DNA of 64,000 nt from Actinomadura_E scrupuli (GTDB lineage: Bacteria > Actinomycetota > Actinomycetes > Streptosporangiales > Streptosporangiaceae), in the NCBI RefSeq assembly GCF_050971785.1, contig NZ_JBPCCU010000013.1, forward strand, positions 186,001 through 250,000, read 5' to 3'. The notes under the pieces are model-generated. The model had not been told where the DNA came from, did not search any database, and saw only the letters and a list, made by a program, of their open reading frames with translations. Shown here piece after piece: positions 54,772 through 63,428 of this stretch. The stretch's first letter is position 1. Each line of letters starts with the position of its first letter. The position numbers and the translations under genes are program-made.

Positions 54772-55611
54772 TCAGTCCGGGAACACCCTGGTCAGCCCGC
54801 GCGGGCCGCCTCTCGTCCGCCACTCACGCGGATAGCCGAGCGAGACCTCCTCGAAGCGCACCCCGTCCTGCCACAGCGTGCGGGGAATGTGCAGATGGCC
54901 GTAGACGACGGCGGCGGCATCGAACTCCACATGCCAGCCGGCGGTCCGCTCGGTGCCGCACCACTGGGCGAACTCCGGGTAGCGCAGGATCCTCGTGGGC
55001 TCCCGGGTCAGCGGAAAGTGGTTGATCAGGACGGTCGGGAGGCTCGTGTCCCTGGCCACCAGCCTTTGCCTGGTGATCTCCAGCCGGGCTTCGCACCAGT
55101 CCTCCCTGCTCGGGTACGGGTCCGGGTGCAGCATCATCTCGTCGGTGCAGACCACCCCGGTCTCATACGCCACCGCGAGCGCCTCCGCCTTGGTCGCCGT
55201 GCCCTCGGGGCGGAAGGTGTAGTCGTAGAGCAGGAACAGCGGCACGAGCGTGACCGGGCCGCCGCCGCCCCGCCACACCGGATAGGGGTCCTCGGGGGTC
55301 ACCACGCCCAGGGACCGGCACATGTCGACCAGGTGCCGGTAGCGCCGTTCGCCGCGCAGCCGGACCGGGTCGTCCTTCGTCGTCCACAGCTCGTGGTTGC
55401 CCGGCACCCACACCACGCCGGCGAACCGCGCCCGCAGCGTGCGCAGCGCCCACTCGACGTCGGAGACCCGCTCGCCGACGTCCCCGGCGACGATCAGCCA
55501 GTCGGCGTCCGATTCGGGCCGCAGGCCCTCGACGACCGCGCGGTTCTCGGCGAACCCCACGTGGAGGTCGCTGATCGCGAAGAGGGTCCCCTCAGGCGCC
55601 GGGCCGGTCAT
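54772..55611 (-). CDS. Metallophosphoesterase
   Basis: 279 residues from the ATG at 55611. Calcineurin-like phosphoesterase metal motifs: AISDLHVGFAENRA (Asp, His), LIVAGDVGERV (Asp), VWVPGNHELW (Asn, His), INHFPLTREP (His) and YGHLHIPRT (His-x-His). All metal ligands are present. Resembles cytosolic phosphoesterases found near phosphopantetheinyl transferase genes in actinomycetes; none is adjacent here. Substrate unknown. Confidence 0.9.
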   Translation of the reverse strand: MTGPAPEGTLFAISDLHVGFAENRAVVEGLRPESDADWLIVAGDVGERVSDVEWALRTLRARFAGVVWVPGNHELWTTKDDPVRLRGERRYRHLVDMCRSLGVVTPEDPYPVWRGGGGPVTLVPLFLLYDYTFRPEGTATKAEALAVAYETGVVCTDEMMLHPDPYPSREDWCEARLEITRQRLVARDTSLPTVLINHFPLTREPTRILRYPEFAQWCGTERTAGWHVEFDAAAVVYGHLHIPRTLWQDGVRFEEVSLGYPREWRTRGGPRGLTRVFPD

Positions 55612-55894
55612 GCCCGCATCCCCGGGCCGGGAAGGGCCTCCGGCGCCACCTGACCGCCCGGGCGGCGACCTCCCGGGCCGTGGCCGGTCGAGCAAAGGGT
55701 GAATATCGCAGGCAGGACCATGTGCAGAGTTCCCCGTCGTCGAGTCATCGCGGGCGGTCCCGCCCGGGGACCTCGGCCGGCGCGCAGAGCGCTCCCGAGA
55801 TCCACGTCAGCAGGCCCACACCCGCGAAGTTACTTACTCTTCCCCCGCCTGCCCAACGATAGAGATCCTTCTCACCCGGTCGCCCCGCCGGGAG

Positions 55895-56767
55895 TCAGGA
55901 TCGGCGGGCGGCGATGGCACGGGCGAAGCGGTCGGCGGCGCCAGGGGCGTGCCGCAGGAACAGTGACGGCTCGGTGAGCTCCAGCTCGAGCAGGACCGGG
56001 GAGCCGTCGGCCCCGGGGATCACATCGACCCGGGCGTAGAGGAGATCATCGGAGCCCAGCGCCGTGCGCACGGCCGCGAGCGCCCGCCGGGCCACGTCCA
56101 GCTCCGCCGCGGTGGCCCTCGCCGGCGAGATCTGCTCGCGCGGGTCGGCGTCGTGGTCCATCGCGGCCTGGACCCCGGAACCGGCGGTCAGGATCGGGCC
56201 CTTGCGCGCCGCGTGGCTGAACTCCCCGTCGCAGAACACCAGCGCGGTCTCCCCCGCGGTGTCGACGGCGGACAGGTAGGGCTGCACCATGACGGTACGG
56301 CCCGCCGAGCGCAGGTGGCGCAGATGCGCCCCCGCGGCCTCGTGCTCGTCACGCCGCCAGCGCGCGGTGTCGGCCGAGCCGGCGGACACCGCGGGCTTGA
56401 TCACGTACTCGTCCCAGTCCGCGGGCACCTCGTCCAGGTCCCAGCGGGTCTCCACGACCGGGACGCCCGCGGCGGTCAGCTCGCGGAGATAGCGCTTGTC
56501 GGTGTTCCAGCGCAGCACGGCGGCGCCGTTGAACAGCCGTGGGACGGCACCGGCCCAGGCCAGGAACTCCTCCCTGCGCAGCGTGTAGTCCCAGGTCGAG
56601 CGGACCACGACCAGGTCGTGCCGGTCCCAGTCGGCGGCGGGGTCATCCCAGACGACCGCTTCGGCGGCGATCTCGAGGCGGGCGAGCGCGGCGACCAGTG
56701 CCACCGTGCACTCGTCGCCCTCGGGAAGCCCGGCATATGTGGCCAAAGCAACTGACATGGCCGTCAT
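55895..56767 (-). CDS. ATP-grasp domain protein
   Basis: 290 residues. N-terminal alpha/beta lobe with WDDPAADWDRHDLVVVRSTW, then ATP-grasp: RWNTDKRYLREL, EYVIKPAVSAGS (ATP lysine), VMVQPYLSAVDTAGETALVF and the metal-binding end VLLELELTEPSLFL. Similar to RimK/glutathione-synthetase-like ligases joining a carboxylate to an amine; substrate unknown. Stands alone, 47 bp upstream of nothing coding until hisF on the same strand. Confidence 0.87.
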   Translation of the reverse strand: MTAMSVALATYAGLPEGDECTVALVAALARLEIAAEAVVWDDPAADWDRHDLVVVRSTWDYTLRREEFLAWAGAVPRLFNGAAVLRWNTDKRYLRELTAAGVPVVETRWDLDEVPADWDEYVIKPAVSAGSADTARWRRDEHEAAGAHLRHLRSAGRTVMVQPYLSAVDTAGETALVFCDGEFSHAARKGPILTAGSGVQAAMDHDADPREQISPARATAAELDVARRALAAVRTALGSDDLLYARVDVIPGADGSPVLLELELTEPSLFLRHAPGAADRFARAIAARRS

Positions 56768-56814
56768 TGTTCCAGCTCAGAGAAGGATCCACGGACATCG
56801 CGGCACCGCGCCGG

Positions 56815-57576
56815 TCAGCGTACGGGGTGGCCGGCCTCGCGGAGGGCGTCCTTGACCTCGCCGATCTTGATCTCGCCGAAGTGGAAGACGCTGGCGGCCA
56901 GCACCGCGTCGGCGCCGGCGGCGACGGCCGGCACGAAGTGCTCCACCGCGCCCGCCCCTCCGCTGGCGATCACCGGCACGCTCACCACCGCGCGGACCTG
57001 GCGGAGCATCTCCAGGTCGAACCCGCTCTTGGTGCCGTCGGCGTCCATGGAGTTGAGCAGGATCTCCCCGACGCCGAGATCCTCGCCGCGGCGGGCCCAC
57101 TCGATTGCGTCGATGCCGGTGCCCTTGCGCCCGCCGTGGGTGGTCACCTCGTACCCGGACTCCGTGCCGGGGGCCCGGCGGGCGTCGACCGACAGCACGA
57201 TGCACTGCGAGCCGAACCGGTGTGCGGCCTCGCGGAGGAACTCGGGCCGGGCGATCGCGGCGGTGTTGACCGAGACCTTGTCGGCGCCGGCGCGCAGCAG
57301 CCGGTCGACGTCCTCGACGGTGCGCACGCCGCCGCCGACGGTCAGCGGGATGAAGACCTGCTCCGCGGTGCGCCCGACCACGTCGTACATGGTGGAGCGG
57401 TCGCCGCTGGAGGCGGTGATGTCGAGGAAGGTGAGCTCGTCGGCGCCCTCCGCGTCGTAGCGCCGGGCCAGCTCGACCGGATCCCCGGCGTCCCGGAGGT
57501 TCTGGAAGTTGACCCCCTTGACGACGCGCCCGGCGTCGACGTCCAGGCACGGGATGATGCGCACGGCGACGGTCAC
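56815..57576 (-). CDS. hisF: Imidazole glycerol phosphate synthase, cyclase subunit
   Basis: 253 residues; GTG start at 57576 overlaps the ridA stop (GTGA). Uses ammonia from HisH to make imidazole glycerol phosphate and AICAR. TIM-barrel: IIPCLDVDAGRVVKGVNF (catalytic Asp), LTVGGGVRTVEDV, KVSVNTAAIARP and ILLNSMDADGTKSGFD (second catalytic Asp). HisH is not in this window. Confidence 0.97.
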   Translation of the reverse strand: MTVAVRIIPCLDVDAGRVVKGVNFQNLRDAGDPVELARRYDAEGADELTFLDITASSGDRSTMYDVVGRTAEQVFIPLTVGGGVRTVEDVDRLLRAGADKVSVNTAAIARPEFLREAAHRFGSQCIVLSVDARRAPGTESGYEVTTHGGRKGTGIDAIEWARRGEDLGVGEILLNSMDADGTKSGFDLEMLRQVRAVVSVPVIASGGAGAVEHFVPAVAAGADAVLAASVFHFGEIKIGEVKDALREAGHPVR

Positions 57577-57959
57577 AGGCCCTCCCGGTACGCCTCGACC
57601 TCGATCTCGACCAGCATGCGCGGGTCGATGAAGCCGGTCGCCTGGATCATCGACGCCGCGGGCCGTACGTCGCGGAAGAGCTCGGCGTGCGCCCGCCCGA
57701 CCGCGTCGGAGTCGGCCATGTCCATGACGTACATCCGGGTGCGCACGACGTCGGCGGCGGTGGCGCCGGCCTGCTCGACCGCGTCGAGGGCGATCCGCAG
57801 CGCGGTGCGGGCCTGCTGGTAGGCGTCGCCCTCGTGCCGTACCCGCCCGTCCACGGTCGCGGTGCACCCGGACACGATCACGAACGGCCCGGCCACCACC
57901 GCGCGGGAGTAGCCGATCACGTCCTCGTACGGGCTGTCCGACGCGATGCGGCGGATCAT
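57573..57959 (-). CDS. RidA family protein
   Basis: 128 residues, ATG at 57959 overlapping the priA stop. Trimeric RidA fold: GYSRAVVAGPFVIVSGCTA, DAYQQARTALRIALDAVEQAGA, VVRTRMYVMDM (the enamine-binding Arg) and MLVEIEVEAYREGL. RidA deaminates reactive enamine/imine intermediates. A conserved companion between priA and hisF in actinobacteria; why is unknown. Confidence 0.93.
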   Translation of the reverse strand: MIRRIASDSPYEDVIGYSRAVVAGPFVIVSGCTATVDGRVRHEGDAYQQARTALRIALDAVEQAGATAADVVRTRMYVMDMADSDAVGRAHAELFRDVRPAASMIQATGFIDPRMLVEIEVEAYREGL

Positions 57960-58675
57960 CGCACGGTCTCCAGGGCCTGTTCGAGGGTGAACGCCTGGGC
58001 GTAGAGGGCCTTGCCCACGATGGCGCCCTCGACGCCGTCCGGCACCAGCTTGGCGAGCACTCGCAGGTCCTCCAGGGACGAGACGCCGCCGGAGGCGATG
58101 ACGGGCTTGTCGGTGCGTGCGCAGACCTCGCGGAGCAGCTCCACGTTGGGGCCGCGCAGGGTGCCGTCCTTGGTGACGTCGGTGACGACGTAGCGGGGGC
58201 ACCCGTCGGCCTCCAGCCGGGCCAGCACCTCCCAGAGGTCACCGCCCTCCTGGGTCCAGCCGCGGGCCGCCAGCGTGGTCCCGCGCACGTCCAGGCCGAC
58301 CGCGATCTTGTCGCCGTGGGATTCGATGATCTTGCGGCACCACTGCGGGTTCTCCAGCGCCGCGGTGCCGATGTTGACCCGCGCGCAGCCGGTGGACAGG
58401 GCCGCCGCGAGGGAGTCGTCGTCGCGGATCCCGCCGGACAGCTCCACCTTCACCTCGAGCCTGCCGGTCACCTCGGCGAGCAGTTCCCGGTTCGAGCCCC
58501 GCCCGAAGGCCGCGTCGAGGTCGACGAGATGGATCCACTCGGCGCCGGCGCGCTGCCAGGCCAGGGCCGCGTCGAGCGGAGCACCGTAGCCGGTCTCGGT
58601 GCCGGCCTCGCCCTGCACGAGGCGTACGGCCTGGCCATCGGCCACATCGACAGCGGGAAGGAGCGTGAGCGTCAT
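57956..58675 (-). CDS. priA: Bifunctional phosphoribosyl isomerase A (HisA/TrpF)
   Basis: 239 residues from the ATG at 58675. The PriA family isomerises both ProFAR (His) and PRA (Trp). TIM-barrel marks: LLPAVDVADGQAVRLVQGEAG (catalytic Asp), VELSGGIRDDDSL, KIAVGLDVRGTTLAARGW and YVVTDVTKDGTLRGPNVELL (second Asp). No trpF occurs in the window, in agreement with dual function; this is inference from the family. Confidence 0.95.
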   Translation of the reverse strand: MTLTLLPAVDVADGQAVRLVQGEAGTETGYGAPLDAALAWQRAGAEWIHLVDLDAAFGRGSNRELLAEVTGRLEVKVELSGGIRDDDSLAAALSTGCARVNIGTAALENPQWCRKIIESHGDKIAVGLDVRGTTLAARGWTQEGGDLWEVLARLEADGCPRYVVTDVTKDGTLRGPNVELLREVCARTDKPVIASGGVSSLEDLRVLAKLVPDGVEGAIVGKALYAQAFTLEQALETVR

Positions 58676-58722
58676 GCCCTGAAGCCTACCGAGCCCGGAG
58701 CGGCACCGCCTCCGGCCTGGAG

Positions 58723-58926
58723 TTACGGCGAGTCCCCGCCGGAGGACCGCGGGCACGGGAGGACCGCGAGCGCAGGGTCCGCGGGCACAGGTGGGCTCAG
58801 CCGAGTGCCCGCAAGCCGGAGAGGAACGAGGCGGGCCGTCTCGGCCGAGGCGATGGGCGCGTCGCCGGCGCCGTACTGCATGAGGACCACGTCGGTGAAG
58901 CCGGCCCGTACACGGCCCCGCGTCAA
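58723..58926 (-). other. Coding-like 67-codon stretch between asnB and priA
   Basis: From TTG 58926 to TAA 58723 the minus frame reads protein-like in its first half (GFTDVVLMQYGAGDAPIASA), then becomes Pro/Leu-rich (PADPALAVLPCPRSSG). It starts 12 bp after the asnB stop. No ribosome-binding site. Could be a relic of another gene or chance; it is not annotated as a gene here. Confidence 0.25.
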
Positions 58927-58937
58927 GACGCCCAGCG

Positions 58938-60740
58938 TCAGACGTGTTCCGGCCGGTAGGCGGCCAGCCAGTCGCTGAGCGCCAGGACCCGCTCGAGCTG
59001 GACGCGGTCCCGCTGCAGGCTGACGTAGCCGATCGGGCGGCTCAGCGCCGCGCGGACGGCGCCGAGGTCGAGGTACTCCCGGATCGGCGCGGACGGGTCG
59101 GCGAGGACCTTCTCGATCCGTTCCCGTACGGCCCGCTCGTAGCCGGGGTTCTGGGTGGCCGGGTAGGGGCTCTTGCGCCGGGCCAGCACCGACGCGGGCA
59201 GCACGTCGGCGACCGCCCCGCGCAGCAGGCTCTTCTCCCGCCCGTCGTAGGTCTTGTACGACCAGGGGGTGTTGAAGACGTACTCCACGAGCCGGTGGTC
59301 GCAGAACGGCACCCGGACCTCCAGGCCGACCGCCATGCTCATCCGGTCCTTGCGGTCCAGCAGCAGCCGCACCATCCGGGTGAGGTGCAGGTAGCAGATC
59401 TCCCGCATCCTGCGCTCTACCGGGTCGGCGTCCGGCAGGTGGGGCACCTCGGAGAGGGCCTCGTGGTAGCGGTCCTGGCGGTAGGCGTCGAGGCGTTCGC
59501 GCAGGCCGGCGTCCAGCAGTGCCACGCCCTGGGTCATCGCGACGTTCGCCCACGGGAACGTGTCCGCGGCCACCGCCGCCGGGTCGTGGAACCACCGGTA
59601 GCCGCCGAACACCTCGTCGGCGGACTCCCCGGACAGCGCGACCGTGGAGTACTTGCGGATCTCGGCGAACAGCAGGTAGAGCGAGCTGTCCATGTCGCCC
59701 ATGCTGGGCAGGTCACGGGCCCTCAGCACCGCGTCCATCACCCGCGGCGAGGCGAGCTGGTCGTTGCCGAGGACCACGTCGGCGTGGTCGGAGCCGACGT
59801 GCTTGGCGACGTCGTGCACGTACGGCCCGTCGGCCGTGTCGCGCATCTCGTCCGGCACGAAGCCCCCGGTCTCGTCGGTGAAGTCGACGGAGAAGGAGCG
59901 CACCGTGCCGACGCCCAGCGCCCGGTCGGCCAGCGCGGTCAGGGCGCTGGAGTCCAGGCCGCCGGAGAGCAGCGTGCACAGGGGCACGTCGGAGATGAGC
60001 TGCCGCTCGACGATGTCCTCGAGCAGCCCGCGCACCCGCCCCACGGTGGCCGGCAGGTCGTCGGTGTGCTCCCGCGCGGTCAGCGCCCAGTACCGGCGGT
60101 CCGCCACGCCGTCGCGGGAGACGGTGACCATGTGCCCCGGTACGACCTCGTACATGCCGCGGAAGATGCCGTGGCCGGGCGTCTTGGCGCTGGTCAGCAG
60201 CTCGGCCAGGCCGTCGTCGTCGATCCGGGCGGTGAACAGCGGGTTGGCCAGGATGGCCTTGGGCTCGGAGCCGAACAGCACCCCGTGCGGAGTCGGCGCG
60301 TAGTAGAGGGGCTTGATCCCCATCCGGTCGCGGACCAGGAGCAGTTCCTCGGTCCGCCGGTCCCACACGGCGAAGGCGTACATGCCGTTGAACCGCTCGA
60401 CGGCGCCGGCGCCCCACTCGAGGTACGCCTGGAGCACGACCTCGGTGTCACTGCGGGTACGGAAGCGGCGGCCGCGGCCCTCCAGCTCACGGCGCAGTTC
60501 CCGGAAGTTGTAGACCTCCCCGCTGTAGACGATCGTCGCGGGGCCGTCCGTCATCGGCTGTACGCCGCCTTCGACGTCGATCACCGCGAGCCGGCGATGC
60601 CCCAGCGCGACGCCGGTCTCGAGCCACAGGCCCTCGTCGTCGGGCCCGCGCAGCGCCATCGTCCGCGTCATCGCCAGAGCGGTCGGGCGCTCCGCGGTGA
60701 GGTCCCTTTCGTAGTCCACCCAGCCCGCTATGCCGCACAC
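58938..60740 (-). CDS. asnB: Asparagine synthetase B (glutamine-hydrolysing)
   Basis: 600 residues. GTG at 60740 is fixed by the need for Cys2: (M)CGIAGWVDYERD is the class-II glutaminase start. GATase residues Arg (GHRRLAVID) and Asn (YNFREL) follow, then the synthetase domain with pyrophosphate loop LSGGLDSSAL, ALSGESADEVFGGY and KDRMSMAVGLEVRVPF. ATP-dependent amidation of aspartate with glutamine; some actinobacterial paralogues instead amidate cell-envelope or secondary-metabolite carboxylates. A -10 hexamer TAAAAT lies at 60790-60785, giving a leader of about 40 nt. Confidence 0.94.
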   Translation of the reverse strand: MCGIAGWVDYERDLTAERPTALAMTRTMALRGPDDEGLWLETGVALGHRRLAVIDVEGGVQPMTDGPATIVYSGEVYNFRELRRELEGRGRRFRTRSDTEVVLQAYLEWGAGAVERFNGMYAFAVWDRRTEELLLVRDRMGIKPLYYAPTPHGVLFGSEPKAILANPLFTARIDDDGLAELLTSAKTPGHGIFRGMYEVVPGHMVTVSRDGVADRRYWALTAREHTDDLPATVGRVRGLLEDIVERQLISDVPLCTLLSGGLDSSALTALADRALGVGTVRSFSVDFTDETGGFVPDEMRDTADGPYVHDVAKHVGSDHADVVLGNDQLASPRVMDAVLRARDLPSMGDMDSSLYLLFAEIRKYSTVALSGESADEVFGGYRWFHDPAAVAADTFPWANVAMTQGVALLDAGLRERLDAYRQDRYHEALSEVPHLPDADPVERRMREICYLHLTRMVRLLLDRKDRMSMAVGLEVRVPFCDHRLVEYVFNTPWSYKTYDGREKSLLRGAVADVLPASVLARRKSPYPATQNPGYERAVRERIEKVLADPSAPIREYLDLGAVRAALSRPIGYVSLQRDRVQLERVLALSDWLAAYRPEHV

Positions 60741-60784
60741 AGAATCACACTCCCCCGATATATGCGTTCTGCACTTGACAGTCC

Positions 60785-60790
60785 ATTTTA
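60785..60790 (-). promoter_or_regulatory. Possible asnB -10 element
   Basis: TAAAAT on the minus strand, about 45 bp before the GTG. The -35 at the right distance (GGATAA) is poor. Divergent from the STAS gene, whose upstream region carries the repeats at 60938-61030. The 303-bp gap 60741-61043 holds no gene. Confidence 0.35.
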
Positions 60791-60937
60791 CCTCGTCTGA
60801 CCAGGGATTATCCGTCCGATACGGTCCTATCGGCCGATCGGTGATTGCCCGGCCCGCTCGCGGGTAAGCGCCCAGCACAGCCGTATTCGGGTCTCCATGG
60901 CCCAGGCGCCCTGCGCAGGTGATTCGTCTCACAGATG

Positions 60938-61030
60938 TCGTTCGAGGATTCGTTCCAGGGGTTCGCCCCAGAGGTTTCGTTCCAGAGATTTGGTTCCGAT
61001 GGCTTTCGTTTCGAAGGTTACGTTCCGAGG
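60938..61030. repeat. ~14-bp degenerate tandem repeat in the asnB/STAS intergenic region
   Basis: About seven units resembling TTCGTTCCAGAGG follow head to tail (TTCGAGGA, TTCGTTCCAGGG, TTCGCCCCAGAGG, TTCGTTCCAGAGA, TTGGTTCCGATGG, TTTCGTTTCGAAGG, TACGTTCCGAGG). It is AT-richer than its surroundings and abuts the STAS gene's start at 61044. Could be a binding array or remains of slippage. Confidence 0.55.
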
Positions 61031-61043
61031 TAAGGGGTCGGAG

Positions 61044-61433
61044 ATGGGTGAGGACCGAGGCCCACACCGCGCGATCATGGAGGAGGGCGAGGGGCTCGAC
61101 GTCCACATGCGGATATCGGATGCCTGGGTGATCGTCCAGGTGGAGGGTGAACTAGATCTCCATACGGTGCCGCTGCTGAAGTCCCGGCTGGGGCTGGCCG
61201 AGCTGCTGGCCGACCGGCCTCCGCGGGTGGCCATCGATCTGTCCCGGTTGCGATTCTGTGACTCGAGCGGGCTGAACCTGCTGGTGCGCACGTGGAAGCT
61301 GCTGCGTTCCCATGGCGGTGGCCTGCTGCTGTTCCGGCCGACGCCCCAGCTCCGGCGCCGGCTGGCCTGGACCGGCCTCGACCGGGCGCTCGGCGTCCGG
61401 TCCGGCCCCCCGCAGACGCTGCTCTCGGCGTGA
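61044..61433 (+). CDS. STAS-domain anti-sigma-factor antagonist
   Basis: 129 residues from ATG 61044 (AAGGGG 6 nt upstream); the frame to 60897 is the repeat translated. STAS fold: VIVQVEGELDLHTVPLLKSRL, the phosphorylatable serine region LRFCDSSGLNLLV and an end with LAWTGLDRALGV. In partner-switching systems the dephospho-form binds a kinase anti-sigma factor. Kinase and sigma are not adjacent, so the pathway is unknown. A second STAS gene is at 63429. Confidence 0.87.
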   Translation: MGEDRGPHRAIMEEGEGLDVHMRISDAWVIVQVEGELDLHTVPLLKSRLGLAELLADRPPRVAIDLSRLRFCDSSGLNLLVRTWKLLRSHGGGLLLFRPTPQLRRRLAWTGLDRALGVRSGPPQTLLSA

Positions 61434-61584
61434 CCCCCCTCGTGGTGTGACCCCCTCCCGGCGTGGCCGCGCGGACCTCCTGAACCGCGCCCCGGCCGGG
61501 CCGCGGGCGAGGCGGCATCTCCGGGCGCCACGGTCTGGGCAATCCGGTCAAATCGCACAGGCCGCCACGGTTAGGCTGCGCGCC

Positions 61585-62301
61585 ATGGAACGGTTGCGTA
61601 CGGGCGGTGACATGGTCGACCTGGCCGAGGCGTACGCCTACCCCGAGAACGGCACCTGGTTGCGGGCCAACATGGTCGGGACCATCGACGGCATGGCGCA
61701 GTGGGACGGACGCGTCGGCCGGCTCACCAACGAGACGGACCAGCGGCTGTTCCACCTGCTGCGCGGGCTCAGCGACGTGGTGATCACCGGTGCGGAGACC
61801 GTGCGCGCCGAGCGGTACGGGCCGGTGCGGCCGAAAGCCGGCTGGGACCGGCTGCGGGAGGGCCGGGCGCCGGTGCCGCCCCTGGCGATCGTCTCGCGGA
61901 GCCTGGCGCTGGACTTCACCGCCCCCGTCTTCGCAAAGGCAGCGGTTCCGACCATCGTCCTGACCTGCGAGGCGGCCGACCCCGGGCGCCGCCGCCACGC
62001 ACAGGCCCACGCCGAGGTCATCGTGGCGGGCGGCGACCGGGTCGACTTCGAGCTGGCGGTGGCCGAGCTGACCGCCCGCGGGCATCATCGCCTGCTGTGC
62101 GAGGGCGGCCCGCACGTCCTCAGCCAGCTGGCCGCCGCGGGAGTCCTCGACGAGCTCTGCCTGGCGGTCAGTCCCGTGCTGCTCGGCGGCGGCGGGCTGC
62201 GGCTCACCAGCGAGCTGCCGATCCCCCGGCCCGAGCGGTTCCGGCTGGCCGGCGTGCTGACGGACGAGGACTACCTGTTCCTCCGCTACCTGCGGCCCTG
62301 A
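61585..62301 (+). CDS. RibD C-terminal-type pyrimidine reductase family protein
   Basis: 238 residues from ATG 61585. Dihydrofolate-reductase-like fold of the riboflavin-pathway reductase: NMVGTIDGMAQWDGRVG at the start (substrate), VVITGAETVRAERYGP (NADPH), and LLCEGGPHVLSQLAAAGVLDELCLAVSPVLLGGG. No deaminase domain is fused. May reduce the riboflavin intermediate or a related substrate; actinobacteria hold several stand-alone copies. Confidence 0.9.
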   Translation: MERLRTGGDMVDLAEAYAYPENGTWLRANMVGTIDGMAQWDGRVGRLTNETDQRLFHLLRGLSDVVITGAETVRAERYGPVRPKAGWDRLREGRAPVPPLAIVSRSLALDFTAPVFAKAAVPTIVLTCEAADPGRRRHAQAHAEVIVAGGDRVDFELAVAELTARGHHRLLCEGGPHVLSQLAAAGVLDELCLAVSPVLLGGGGLRLTSELPIPRPERFRLAGVLTDEDYLFLRYLRP

Positions 62302-62326
62302 CCGCCGCGAGAGACCCGGGATTCCC

Positions 62327-62725
62327 ATGACAGGCAACGGCCCGCGGCCCGGCGACCGCCGGGCGGGCGAGGACGTGCCCCGCCCGGCGTTCGTGCTGCA
62401 CGAGCACCGGCGCCCGCGGCACCACTTCGACCTGCGCCTGGAGGAGAACGGGGTGCTGCGCTCCTGGGCGCTGCCCCGCGGCCTGCCGGCCGATCACACC
62501 CGGGACCGGCTCGCCATCGAGGTGGCCGACCACGACCTCGGCCATCTCACCTACCAGGACGCCGACAAGTCGATCGCGGACCGGGGCTGGTGGGAGGAGC
62601 ACGACCGCAACGACCACCGGCTGCTGTTCACCTTGCACGGGCAGCACGGGCCACGCCGGTACGCGCTCATCCGCACCCCGGACGACTGGCTCCTGCACCA
62701 GACGAAAGAGCAGCCACCTGCGTGA
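62327..62725 (+). CDS. Stand-alone LigD-type 3'-phosphoesterase domain
   Basis: 132 residues. Matches the phosphoesterase module of bacterial ligase D: FVLHEHRRPRHHFDLRLEENGVLRSWALPRG contains the family His/His-x-Asp/Arg catalytic set (first part read as PAFVLHEH, HHFDLRLEE), then EVADHDLGHLTYQ and YALIRTPDDWLLHQ. In LigD it trims 3'-ribonucleotides or phosphates before end joining. No ligase, polymerase or Ku is adjacent. Follows the RibD-C gene by 25 bp. Confidence 0.9.
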   Translation: MTGNGPRPGDRRAGEDVPRPAFVLHEHRRPRHHFDLRLEENGVLRSWALPRGLPADHTRDRLAIEVADHDLGHLTYQDADKSIADRGWWEEHDRNDHRLLFTLHGQHGPRRYALIRTPDDWLLHQTKEQPPA

Positions 62726-62836
62726 TGCCCGCGGCGCCGGGGTCGGCGACCGGGGACCGGGGCGCGCCGCACCGGTTGTCGCCCCCACCGGGCCGAGGCG
62801 CGAAATACTCGGTCGACACAACGGAAGGCGGGCACC

Positions 62837-63346
62837 ATGACCACCCCGGAGAAGATCCTTTCCGGCGAGCGCGCAGACCTCCTGCAGACACTGGCCAAGC
62901 ACCGAGGCTTCCTGCGCCAGACGGTTCGGGGCCTCACCGACGAACAGGCCGCACAGCGCACCACCGTCAGCGAGCTGTGCCTGGGCGGCCTGATCAAGCA
63001 CGTGGCCGGAGTCGAGGAGCTGTGGATGCGATTCGCGGTCGACGGCGCCGAGGCGATGGAGGGCGGGCAGGAAGGCTGGGAGGACGGGTTCCGCATGCTC
63101 GAGGGCGAGACGCTGGCCGGCCTGCTCGACGCCTACGAGCAGGTGGCGAGCAGGACCGACGAACTGGTGTCGTCGCTGCCCGACCTGGACGTGACCCACG
63201 CACTCCCCCGGGCACCCTGGTACGAGCCGGGCGCACGGTGGTCGGTGCGGCGTGTTCTGCTCCACGTCATCGCCGAGACCTCTCAGCACGCCGGCCACGC
63301 CGACATCCTCCGGGAGGCCCTGGACGGCTCGAAGACCATGGGGTGA
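62837..63346 (+). CDS. DinB family protein
   Basis: 169 residues. Four-helix DinB/YfiT-type fold: LQTLAKHRGFLRQTVRGLTDEQ, GGLIKHVAGVEELWM and LLHVIAETSQHAGHADILRE. The three family histidines (KHVA, LHVI, QHAGH) that bind a metal are present. Possibly a thiol-dependent S-transferase; substrate unknown. An AGGCGGGCACC stretch precedes the ATG. Ends before the convergent STAS gene. Confidence 0.88.
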   Translation: MTTPEKILSGERADLLQTLAKHRGFLRQTVRGLTDEQAAQRTTVSELCLGGLIKHVAGVEELWMRFAVDGAEAMEGGQEGWEDGFRMLEGETLAGLLDAYEQVASRTDELVSSLPDLDVTHALPRAPWYEPGARWSVRRVLLHVIAETSQHAGHADILREALDGSKTMG

Positions 63347-63389
63347 GGAACCCCGCGCCGGGCGGCCCCCATGCTCCCGGAGTCCCCTC

Positions 63390-63408
63390 CGTGATCATGC
63401 AATCGATC
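63390..63408 (+). repeat. Half copy of the 41-bp hairpin element
   Basis: CGTGATCATGCAATCGATC is identical over its first 15 bases to the left arm of the elements at 3348 and 16998. It lies between two convergent genes (stops 63346 and 63429). The matching right arm is absent, so it does not form the hairpin. Confidence 0.65.
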
Positions 63409-63428
63409 CTGACCCCGCCCGCGGGCCG

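Noticed and set aside
60740..61106. Extended asnB N-terminus
   Set aside because: The glutaminase nucleophile must be residue 2, which fixes the start at 60740; the upstream frame is translated repeat sequence.
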